This document shows, in pieces, positions 12,879 through 18,205 of a DNA stretch of 18,205 nucleotides. The notes beneath the pieces are model-generated. The model had not been told where the DNA came from. It saw nothing but the letters and a program-made list of their open reading frames with translations, and ran no database searches. The DNA lies in assembly GCA_903941145.1 (NCBI GenBank), contig CAJANQ010000290.1, positions 1 through 18,205 on the forward strand, read 5' to 3'. A program made the position numbers and the translations under genes. The DNA is from an uncultured Actinomycetes bacterium. Lineage in GTDB: Bacteria > Actinomycetota > Acidimicrobiia > Acidimicrobiales > Microtrichaceae. Numbering within the stretch: position 1 is the stretch's first letter; every line of letters starts with the position of its first letter.

Positions 12879-13715
12879 ATGGAGCCGTTCGGCGCCGACA
12901 AGGACGTGCAGGTGGGCTCGATGCTCTTCACGCTCGTCGACCCGACCCAGGGCAACGAGGTCGCCTACAACCGCTGGTACGAGCGGGACCACTTCTACTC
13001 GGGCTGCATGATCGGGCCGTGGCTGTTCGCCGGCCGCCGCTGGGTGTCCACCCGGCCGCTGAAGGACCTGCGGTTCCCGGCCGACACCCCGTCGGAGTTC
13101 GCCGTCGCCGAGCCGGTCGACGCCGGCTCGTTCCTCGCCACCTACTTCATCCACAAGGGCCACGAGGCCGAGCACTTCGCGTGGGCCAACAAGCAGGTCT
13201 TCGAGCTCTACGCCAACGACCGCGGGTTCGACGAGCGTGTGCACGCCCACACGTCGCTCTACTTCACGACCGGCGAGCACCGCCGCGACCCCGACGGCGT
13301 CCCCGCCCACATGGCGCTCGACCACCCGTACCGGGGACTTGTGAGCGTGCACGTGGACCGCGCCGAGGGCGTGAACCAGGCCCACTTCGAGGAGTGGTTC
13401 GGCACGAGTGCCGCCAACTCGCTGTTCGGCGACGGGCCCGAGGGCACCTCCCCCGTCGACCTGGTCCTGCACTGGCGGCCGATCATCCCCGTGGGCGACC
13501 AGGCCAAGGCCCCGATGAAGCTCGGCACCGGCCCCGGCACCAAGGCCCGCAGCATGCAGCTCATGTTCCTGACCGACGAGCCGGCCGCGGCGTGGGACCG
13601 GATCGAGTCCTACGCGGCAAAGGTGAACGAGTCCGGACTGGCGACGGTCCGCCTGGTGGCGCCGTTCGTACCGACGATCCCCGGCACCGACACCTACACC
13701 GACCAGCTCTGGTAG
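12879..13715 (+). CDS. Probable dimeric alpha/beta-barrel (EthD-like) protein, unknown function
   Basis: Predicted soluble protein of 278 aa with no signal peptide. AGGAGG (12867-12872) is six bases before ATG 12879. The N-terminal half begins MLFTLVDPTQGNEVAYNRWYERDHFYSG...GRRWV, and later sections repeat a similar theme (GLVSVHVDRAEGVNQAHFEEWFG; SMQLMFLTDEPAAAWDRIESYA). Beta strand, helix with (N/E)xW(Y/F), then an aromatic/His patch recalls EthD/Dabb ferredoxin-like folds, which usually act as small oxygenases, cyclases or binding proteins. I do not recognise an exact family. It is convergent with the dienelactone-hydrolase-like gene (27-bp gap), which gives no firm clue. Confidence 0.5.
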   Translation: MEPFGADKDVQVGSMLFTLVDPTQGNEVAYNRWYERDHFYSGCMIGPWLFAGRRWVSTRPLKDLRFPADTPSEFAVAEPVDAGSFLATYFIHKGHEAEHFAWANKQVFELYANDRGFDERVHAHTSLYFTTGEHRRDPDGVPAHMALDHPYRGLVSVHVDRAEGVNQAHFEEWFGTSAANSLFGDGPEGTSPVDLVLHWRPIIPVGDQAKAPMKLGTGPGTKARSMQLMFLTDEPAAAWDRIESYAAKVNESGLATVRLVAPFVPTIPGTDTYTDQLW

Positions 13716-13763
13716 CCGGCCAGCCTGCGTGGTCCTGACTGCTCAGTCGGCCTGCAGGCCGGC
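13715..13763. terminator. Possible bidirectional terminator hairpins
   Basis: In the short gap between convergent genes, GCCGGCC (13715-13721) can pair with GGCCGGC (13757-13763), and GACT/AGTC (13737-13748) forms a small inner hairpin. Part of the stem lies inside the hydrolase coding end, which also holds the palindrome CGGCCTGCAGGCCG (13749-13762). Confidence 0.35.
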
Positions 13764-14408
13764 GTGCTCGGACAGGAACTCGAGCGTGCGGTCCCAGGCG
13801 AGCGCGGCCGACGCCACGTCGTAGTGGTCGCCGGCTGCGGGCTCGGCGAACCAGTGGGTCGTGCCCGGGTAGCGGTGCACCTCGACGGACTTGCCGAGCA
13901 GGAGCAGGTGCGACTGCATCTCGACCAGCTGGTCCTCGGTGACGAGCGCGTCGGTCTCGGCGAAGTGCCCGAGCACCGGCGCGTCTAGCCCCTTGAAGTC
14001 GATGTCCTGGAAGCCGTAGTAGGCGACCACGGCTCGCACGGACGCCGGCTGACGGGTGGCGGCCCAGAGCGCCCACGACGCGCCCATCGAGAACCCGACG
14101 AGTCCGACCGGCGCCTCGGGGTCGGCCGAGTTGGCCCGCAGCGCCAGGATGCTGGCCAGCACGAGCGAGGCAGTGACGTTGGGGTCGGACTCGAGCAGCA
14201 GACGCTCGGCGTCGGCGGCGTCGGCCGGCACCTCGCCCTCGAACAGGTCGGGGACCAGGACGGTGAACCCAGCCGCCGCGAGCGCCCGAGCAGCGTCCTC
14301 GACCTCGGTCGTCAGACCCCACCACGAGTGCAGCAGCAGGATGCCCGGTCCGGCACCGCCAGGGGGTGCGACCAGGAACGCTGAACCGGGGGGCGGGGTG
14401 TCGGACAC
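13743..14408 (-). CDS. Dienelactone hydrolase family protein (Ser nucleophile)
   Basis: Predicted cytoplasmic alpha/beta hydrolase of 221 aa, a typical length for this family. GILLLHSWWGLTTEVEDAARALAAAGFTVLVPDLFEG is the characteristic first half (oxyanion loop HxWWGL). The nucleophile elbow is GFSMGAS with S107, where classical dienelactone hydrolases have Cys (GxC); D153 (AETDAL) and H185 (PGTTHWF) complete the triad. The Ser variant points to a general esterase or hydrolase rather than a chlorocatechol-pathway enzyme, and no catechol genes are near. GTG 14408 is chosen because GGGGGAGG lies nine bases upstream and the protein then starts as is usual for the family. Confidence 0.8.
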   Translation of the reverse strand: MSDTPPPGSAFLVAPPGGAGPGILLLHSWWGLTTEVEDAARALAAAGFTVLVPDLFEGEVPADAADAERLLLESDPNVTASLVLASILALRANSADPEAPVGLVGFSMGASWALWAATRQPASVRAVVAYYGFQDIDFKGLDAPVLGHFAETDALVTEDQLVEMQSHLLLLGKSVEVHRYPGTTHWFAEPAAGDHYDVASAALAWDRTLEFLSEHAGLQAD

Positions 14409-14469
14409 GGCGCACAGCCTCCCCCAACGACCAGGGAACGAGAAATCGGGGACGGACCTGGAACTCGCG

Positions 14470-14499
14470 GGAGCGACTCCTGTGTGGGACACTCGCTCC
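14470..14499 (+). promoter_or_regulatory. Inverted repeat upstream of the substrate-binding protein
   Basis: GGAGCGA (14470-14476) and TCGCTCC (14493-14499) form a perfect 7-bp stem, with an inner TCC/GGA and GTGTGGGACAC symmetry in the centre. It ends 10 nt before the AAGGAG site at 14509. It could be an operator in the divergent promoter region or a leader hairpin. Confidence 0.4.
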
Positions 14500-14520
14500 T
14501 CACCCCTCAAGGAGCAGTCC

Positions 14521-15711
14521 ATGCCCAAGTACACCAGCCGCCTCGGCCTCATCACCGCCGTCGTCGCTGCATCGCTGGTCGCCGGGGCATGCTCGTCCTC
14601 CGACGACGCTGCGACCACGACGACGACCGCCAAGGCCGCCAGCACGACCATCCGCATCGGTCTGGAAGGCCCGCTCTCGGGCGAGCAGAAGAACACCGGG
14701 ACCGGCATGCTCCAGGGCGCGCAGCTGGCCGCGGACGAGATCAACGCCGCTGGCGGCGTGCTCGGCAAGAAGGTCGAGATCGTCGCCATCGACGACGCAG
14801 CCGACCCCGACACCGGAGCGAAGGCCGCCAACAAGGCCATCGACGCCGGTCTGGACGCCGTCGTCGGCCCCTACAACTCCGGCGTCGGCCTGAAGACGCT
14901 CCCCCTCTACGAGAAGGCCGGCCTGGTGCCGCTGCGGCTCACCTCGTCCGACGAGACCGCCGGCATGGGGTTCACCCTCCAGCCGATGACCTCGCAGATC
15001 GCCCCGGTCGCCACCACCGCGATCACCAAGTGGCTCGGCGCCAAGTCCGTCGCGATCATCTTCGACTCGACCGAGGACTACACCAAGTCCGCCGAGGCCG
15101 CGATGCAGAAGGAACTCGCTGCTGCCGGGGTCAAGGTCACCATCTCCGAGCCCATCACGCCCGGTGCGAAGTCCTACACCGACGCGATCAACAAGGTCGC
15201 TGCGACCAACCCTGACCTGGTCTACGTCGATACCTACTACCCCGAGGGTGGTCTGATCGCGAAGGAGATGTTCGACGCGAAGGTGCCGGCCAAGTGCCTC
15301 GCCGACTACGGCGCCTACGACAACGGGTTCATCACGGCAGCTGGGACCGAGGCCGCGCAGAACTGCCCGGTCGTCGGCGTTCCTGCGCCCAACGACTTCC
15401 CCGGCTCCGCCGCCCTCGTCGAGGCCTTCAACAAGAAGTTCTCGACCGCTCCCGGCGTGTGGTCGCCCTACACCTACGACTCCGTCAAGCTGCTCGCCGA
15501 GACGGCGACCAAGGCCGGCGGGTTCGACGCCAAGCCGTTGACCACGGCGCTCGCCGCCACCTCCGGCTGGAAGGGCTGGACCGGCACCGTGGCGTTCGAT
15601 GCCACGACCGGCAACCGTCAGCCGGCACCGGTCACGGTGAACGTCGCCGACGCACAGGGCGCCTTCCACGTCGACCAGTCATGGGTCACGGCCACCGGCT
15701 TCAGCTTCTGA
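14521..15711 (+). CDS. ABC transporter substrate-binding lipoprotein, LivJ/LivK type
   Basis: Predicted 396 aa. The signal peptide ends AGA-C24, followed by an acidic Ser/Asp then poly-Thr tether (about 25-42). The mature part is a type I periplasmic-binding fold: IRIGLEGPLSGEQKNTGTGMLQGAQLAADEINAAGGVLGKKVEIVAIDDAADPDTG is the signature N-lobe opening of branched-chain amino acid/amide/urea binding proteins, followed by AVVGPYNSG, SVAIIFDSTEDYTKSA and VWSPYTYDSVKLLAE. AAGGAG (14509-14514) is six bases before ATG 14521. No permease or ATPase gene flanks it, so it is an orphan or partners a transporter encoded elsewhere. The ligand cannot be predicted. Confidence 0.85.
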   Translation: MPKYTSRLGLITAVVAASLVAGACSSSDDAATTTTTAKAASTTIRIGLEGPLSGEQKNTGTGMLQGAQLAADEINAAGGVLGKKVEIVAIDDAADPDTGAKAANKAIDAGLDAVVGPYNSGVGLKTLPLYEKAGLVPLRLTSSDETAGMGFTLQPMTSQIAPVATTAITKWLGAKSVAIIFDSTEDYTKSAEAAMQKELAAAGVKVTISEPITPGAKSYTDAINKVAATNPDLVYVDTYYPEGGLIAKEMFDAKVPAKCLADYGAYDNGFITAAGTEAAQNCPVVGVPAPNDFPGSAALVEAFNKKFSTAPGVWSPYTYDSVKLLAETATKAGGFDAKPLTTALAATSGWKGWTGTVAFDATTGNRQPAPVTVNVADAQGAFHVDQSWVTATGFSF

Positions 15712-15769
15712 CCCGGGTGCGGTGCGTCCCGCCGGACCGGCTGGACGCTGCACCTGAAGAACCGGACGA

Positions 15770-15801
15770 CCGGCCGTTCCCACCCTGGTGGGGGCGGCCG
15801 G
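15770..15801 (+). terminator. Hairpin terminator after the substrate-binding protein gene
   Basis: CCGGCCG (15770-15776) pairs with CGGCCGG (15795-15801), and inside, after 2-nt internal loops, CCCA(CC) pairs with (GG)TGGG (15779-15792). It lies 59 nt after the stop and before the ParA promoter. No T-run is present. Confidence 0.5.
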
Positions 15802-15802
15802 G

Positions 15803-15830
15803 TTGTCGTTGCGGCCCGAAGTGGGATGAT
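15803..15830 (+). promoter_or_regulatory. Possible leaderless promoter of the ParA-like gene
   Basis: TTGTCG (15803-15808) and GATGAT (15825-15830) are 16 bp apart, and GTG 15837 lies at the expected transcription start six bases further on. No Shine-Dalgarno precedes the GTG, consistent with a leaderless mRNA as is common in Actinobacteria. Confidence 0.35.
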
Positions 15831-15836
15831 CGGGCC

Positions 15837-16616
15837 GTGTCGAACGTGGTCGCGGTACTGAACCAGAAGGGTGGGGTGGGCAAGACCACCGTCAGCCTCG
15901 GGCTTGCCGCGGTCGCGCAGGAGCGGGGCGACCGCTGCCTGGTCATCGACCTGGACCCCCAGGGCAGTGCCGGCTGGGCGCTCGGCGTCGAGGCCAGCGA
16001 CGACCACCTGTCCGTGGGCGACGTGCTGCGCACGGGCGACCCGTCGGTGGCCCGTCGGGCACTCGTGACCTCCGGCTGGGGCGAGGGCGTCGACATCCTC
16101 CCGGCGTCACGCAACCTGATCGACCGCGAGGGCGACGGCTGGGAGCCCCACAACGAGCTCCGGCTCCGCGCCGCCATCTCAGGCCTGCTCGAGGAGTACC
16201 GGGTCGTGCTGGTCGACTGTGCACCAGCCCTGGGCCCCACCACCCGCGCCGGCCTGGCGTCGGCCGACCGCGTGCTGCTCGTCGTCGAGCTGTCGGCGCT
16301 GTCGCTGCGAGGGGCCGAGGCCGTGCTCGAGGAGGTCGAGCACGTGTGGGCCGAGCTCAACCCGGGCCTCGACGTGGGCGGCGTGGTGGTCAACCGGTCG
16401 CTCAGCACCTCCAACGAGGGCGAGCGCCAGGCCCACGAGCTGGACCGGCTCATGGGGTCCCAGGCCGTGTGGCGGCCGTACATCCCCCAGCGCACGGTCA
16501 TCAACGAGGCCATGGGCCACCGGGTCCCGATCCACGACATGGGCTACCGGGCCCGCGACGTGGTGCAGGTGTTCGAGTCGCTCTACGACCAGCTGGTCAC
16601 GACGCTGACGAGCTAG
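15837..16616 (+). CDS. ParA/Soj-like Walker ATPase (orphan)
   Basis: Predicted 259 aa. It has the deviant Walker A box KGGVGKTT (K11-T18, with the signature Lys K11 and K16), the A' motif DLDPQGS (D38-Q42), VLVDCAPALGPTTRAGL (Walker B region) and a C-terminal helix typical of chromosome/plasmid partition and cell-organisation ATPases. It starts VSNVVAVLNQKGG; GTG 15837 places Walker A at the usual distance from the N-terminus. No parB-like gene or obvious parS array is next to it, and rep genes are absent, so this is more likely a stand-alone chromosomal ParA-like protein than a plasmid partition system. Its last 20 bases overlap the opposing MFS gene's end. Confidence 0.85.
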   Translation: MSNVVAVLNQKGGVGKTTVSLGLAAVAQERGDRCLVIDLDPQGSAGWALGVEASDDHLSVGDVLRTGDPSVARRALVTSGWGEGVDILPASRNLIDREGDGWEPHNELRLRAAISGLLEEYRVVLVDCAPALGPTTRAGLASADRVLLVVELSALSLRGAEAVLEEVEHVWAELNPGLDVGGVVVNRSLSTSNEGERQAHELDRLMGSQAVWRPYIPQRTVINEAMGHRVPIHDMGYRARDVVQVFESLYDQLVTTLTS

Positions 16617-18006
16617 CCGCCGGCGCCGGCAGCCGGTCGAGCCGCAGCCGGCCGGCCAGGAGCGCCACGACCAGCGCGACCGCTGCGGTCCCCACGTAGA
16701 CCACGACCATCGGCCCAGGTCGGCCCGTCGAGCCCTGACCGCCGACACTGACCACGACGCCCGCCAGACCGGTGCCGAGCGCGGTGCCCAGCACGTCGGA
16801 GAGCTGCAGCGCCGAGGTGGCCTGGCCCTCGCGACCCGGCTCGGCAGCGGCGAGCGTGGTCGTGGAGATCGGGGCGAACGCCGAGCCCATCCCGAACCCG
16901 GCCACCAGGCTGCCGACCATCCAGACCCACAACGGCACGGCCGAGGACACGCTCACGGCCAGCACCAGCAGCCCGACCGTCAGGACCGAGCCGCCCAGCC
17001 GCACCAGCCGTGCCTCGCCCCACCGCCGGTGGAAGCGGGCCTGGAACCAGGAGCCGGCGGTCCACGTCAGCGACGAGGCAGCCAGGACGAACCCGGCGTA
17101 CTGGGTGCTGGTGCCCCGCACCGAGGTCAGCGCGAGCGAGATGTAGGCGTTGGCCCCGAAGAACGCGAAGGTCAGGACGCCTCGCAGCAGCACCGCGGCG
17201 GGCAGGACCGGCCGGGCCGCCAGGGTCCCGGGCGGGGTGAGCGACCGGAACGCCGGGACACCGAGCCCCAGACCCACCACCACGAGCGGGACCAGCACCC
17301 ACCAGTTCTGCGCCGTGAGGCCGGCGAGCAGCGAGGCTGCCCCTGCAGAGAGCAGCACGACCTTGCCGACCGGTGTGGTGGGACGGTCGGGGTCCACCGC
17401 CCCGGTCGGCACCTGACGGATCGAGGGCAGCGACAGCGCGGCGACGACCACTGCAACTGGCACCAGTCCCAGGAAGACCCAGCGCCACCCCACCGCCTGC
17501 GCCACCCACGCCGCAACCAGTGGCGCAACCAGCGACGGCACTACCCACGCAGTGGACGTGATGGCGAAGACCTTGGGGCGGAGCGCGGCGGGGAAGCCAC
17601 GCCCGACGCAGACGTACATCACCGCCGGCACGACCCCCGCACCGACGCCCTGCAGGAGCCGGCCCAGGACCAGCACCAGCATCGACGGGGCCAGACCGCC
17701 CACCAGCAGCCCGGCGACGAACACCCCAACGCCTGCAGCGAGCGGCAGGACCGGCGCCATGCGGTCGGTGGCCCGGCCACCGGCCACGCTGCCCATCAGG
17801 TTGCCGATGAAGAAGGCCGAGAACGCCCATCCGTAGAGCGAGAGCTGGCCCAGGTCGCGCTCGACGAGCGGCATGACCGTGGTCACCGCCATCGACTCTG
17901 TAGCCACCACCGTGACCATGCACACCAGGCCGATCAGCAGGAACCGCTCCGACGGGCTGAACCGGCGCGCCAGCTCGTCGGCCGGGCTCTGGTCGGACTC
18001 GCTCAT
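16597..18006 (-). CDS. MFS transporter, drug/proton antiporter (EmrB/QacA-like)
   Basis: Predicted 469-aa multi-pass membrane protein. The first helix contains TVVATESMAVTTVMPLVERDLG, the motif D1-type start of DHA exporters; GNLMGSVAGGRATDRMAP is a motif A variant (GGRATDR); LGRLLQGVGAGVVPAVMYV is motif B (R in helix 4 with GxGxG); and WVVPSLVAPLVAAWVAQAVGWRWVF is motif C (antiporter motif, usually GPxLGG, here APLVAA) ending in WRWVF. These place it among proton-coupled multidrug or metabolite exporters. Twelve to fourteen helices are likely. ATG 18006 follows a GGTAGGTT box by six bases, so the mRNA may be leaderless. No adjacent regulator gene is visible. Confidence 0.85.
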   Translation of the reverse strand: MSESDQSPADELARRFSPSERFLLIGLVCMVTVVATESMAVTTVMPLVERDLGQLSLYGWAFSAFFIGNLMGSVAGGRATDRMAPVLPLAAGVGVFVAGLLVGGLAPSMLVLVLGRLLQGVGAGVVPAVMYVCVGRGFPAALRPKVFAITSTAWVVPSLVAPLVAAWVAQAVGWRWVFLGLVPVAVVVAALSLPSIRQVPTGAVDPDRPTTPVGKVVLLSAGAASLLAGLTAQNWWVLVPLVVVGLGLGVPAFRSLTPPGTLAARPVLPAAVLLRGVLTFAFFGANAYISLALTSVRGTSTQYAGFVLAASSLTWTAGSWFQARFHRRWGEARLVRLGGSVLTVGLLVLAVSVSSAVPLWVWMVGSLVAGFGMGSAFAPISTTTLAAAEPGREGQATSALQLSDVLGTALGTGLAGVVVSVGGQGSTGRPGPMVVVYVGTAAVALVVALLAGRLRLDRLPAPAASSSAS

Positions 18007-18012
18007 CGCCGC

Positions 18013-18020
18013 AACCTACC
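18013..18020 (-). promoter_or_regulatory. Possible -10 box of a leaderless MFS transcript
   Basis: On the minus strand GGTAGGTT is followed by GCGGCG and then the ATG at 18006, so transcription would start at or next to the start codon. No Shine-Dalgarno is present. GGTAGGTTGCG is identical to the sequence at 12831-12841 on the + strand. Confidence 0.45.
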
Positions 18021-18054
18021 GACCTGCTCCGTCCTCCCCCGCCCCGCCCACCCC

Positions 18055-18102
18055 GAACTCGTCATCTCCATCCACCGAGACGTCGACCCAGATGACGAGT
18101 TC
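18055..18102. repeat. Palindromic repeat element, copy 3 (diverged arms)
   Basis: GAACTCGTCATCT (18055-18067) and AGATGACGAGTTC (18090-18102) are perfect 13-bp inverted arms around a 22-nt centre, 48 nt in all. The centre read on the minus strand (GTCGACGTCTCGGT) resembles the centre of copy 1 at 4299 (GTCGACCTCTCACAGGT), although the arms differ. It lies between the MFS start and the terminator of the next gene. Confidence 0.65.
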
Positions 18103-18124
18103 AGAAGGTGGACCGGAAAAGCGG

Positions 18125-18162
18125 CGAGGGGCCGCAGCCGGCGAACCGGCTGCGGCCCCTCG
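18125..18162 (-). terminator. Rho-independent terminator
   Basis: A perfect 17-bp stem (18125-18141 with 18146-18162) has a CGAA/TTCG tetraloop. On the minus strand it is followed by CCGC and TTTT, so it terminates the minus-strand gene whose stop is at 18180-18182, about 18 bases upstream of the hairpin. Confidence 0.9.
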
Positions 18163-18179
18163 GCCAGAGTGAGTCGACC

Positions 18180-18205
18180 TCAGGAGGCCATGTTCTGGGC
18201 CACGA
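18180..18205 (-). CDS. C-terminal tip of an unidentified gene (partial)
   Basis: Reading in from the window edge on the minus strand gives ...VAQNMAS and a TGA stop (18182-18180), positioned correctly before the strong terminator at 18125. Only seven residues are visible, so no product can be named. The frame is inferred from the terminator placement. Confidence 0.4.

Noticed and set aside
15837..18006. Plasmid-borne partition/replication segment
   Set aside because: ParA alone, without parB, iterons or a rep gene, does not support a plasmid.

Overview
The window is GC-rich, densely coding DNA with GTG starts, AAGGAG-type ribosome binding sites and TANNNT-like -10 boxes. This fits a free-living member of the Actinomycetota. 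The style (Thr-rich lipoprotein linkers, GGTAGGTT-type -10 boxes) makes me think of the Acidimicrobiia, but that placement is an inference. No rRNA, tRNA, CRISPR array, transposase or phage gene was seen. No gene-free stretch exceeds 300 bases.

Layout. (1) 1-4300, + strand: the end of a glycan-assembly gene cluster, with the C-terminus of a GT-B-like glycosyltransferase, a Stealth-like sugar transferase, a PMT/ArnT-like GT-C membrane glycosyltransferase, and a PIG-V-like GT-C mannosyltransferase coupled to it by an ATGA overlap. (2) 4299-4407: two ~47-nt palindromic repeats between convergent genes. (3) 4422-7122: an ABC1/UbiB-family atypical kinase (-) divergent from an exported multi-pass membrane protein with a WHDHRIHWM motif (+). 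(4) 7119-9372: an SF2 DEAH-type helicase (-) divergent from a SnoaL/ketosteroid-isomerase-like NTF2-fold protein (+).

(5) 9430-11536 is the most interesting part. Two lipoprotein genes are each preceded by their own cobalamin-riboswitch-like aptamer. The first encodes a Thr-rich tether plus a DUF4430/transcobalamin-beta-like domain. The second encodes an alpha/alpha-toroid (prenyltransferase/squalene-cyclase/transcobalamin-alpha-like) domain. These are the two halves of animal transcobalamin and intrinsic factor, here apparently split into two surface lipoproteins under B12 control. I propose a bacterial B12-capture pair; its transporter is not in the window.

(6) 11548-14408: a strong hairpin terminator, a four-domain S1 RNA-binding protein (-) with a hairpin leader and no ordinary Shine-Dalgarno site, a probable dimeric alpha/beta-barrel protein (+), and a dienelactone-hydrolase-family enzyme with a serine nucleophile (-). 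(7) 14521-18205: an orphan branched-chain-amino-acid-type substrate-binding lipoprotein (+), an orphan ParA-like ATPase (+) overlapping tail-to-tail with an MFS exporter (-), a third palindrome of about 48 nt, a textbook terminator, and the last codons of a further minus-strand gene.

Functional assignments come from reading motifs by eye. No database search, folding program or alignment was run.
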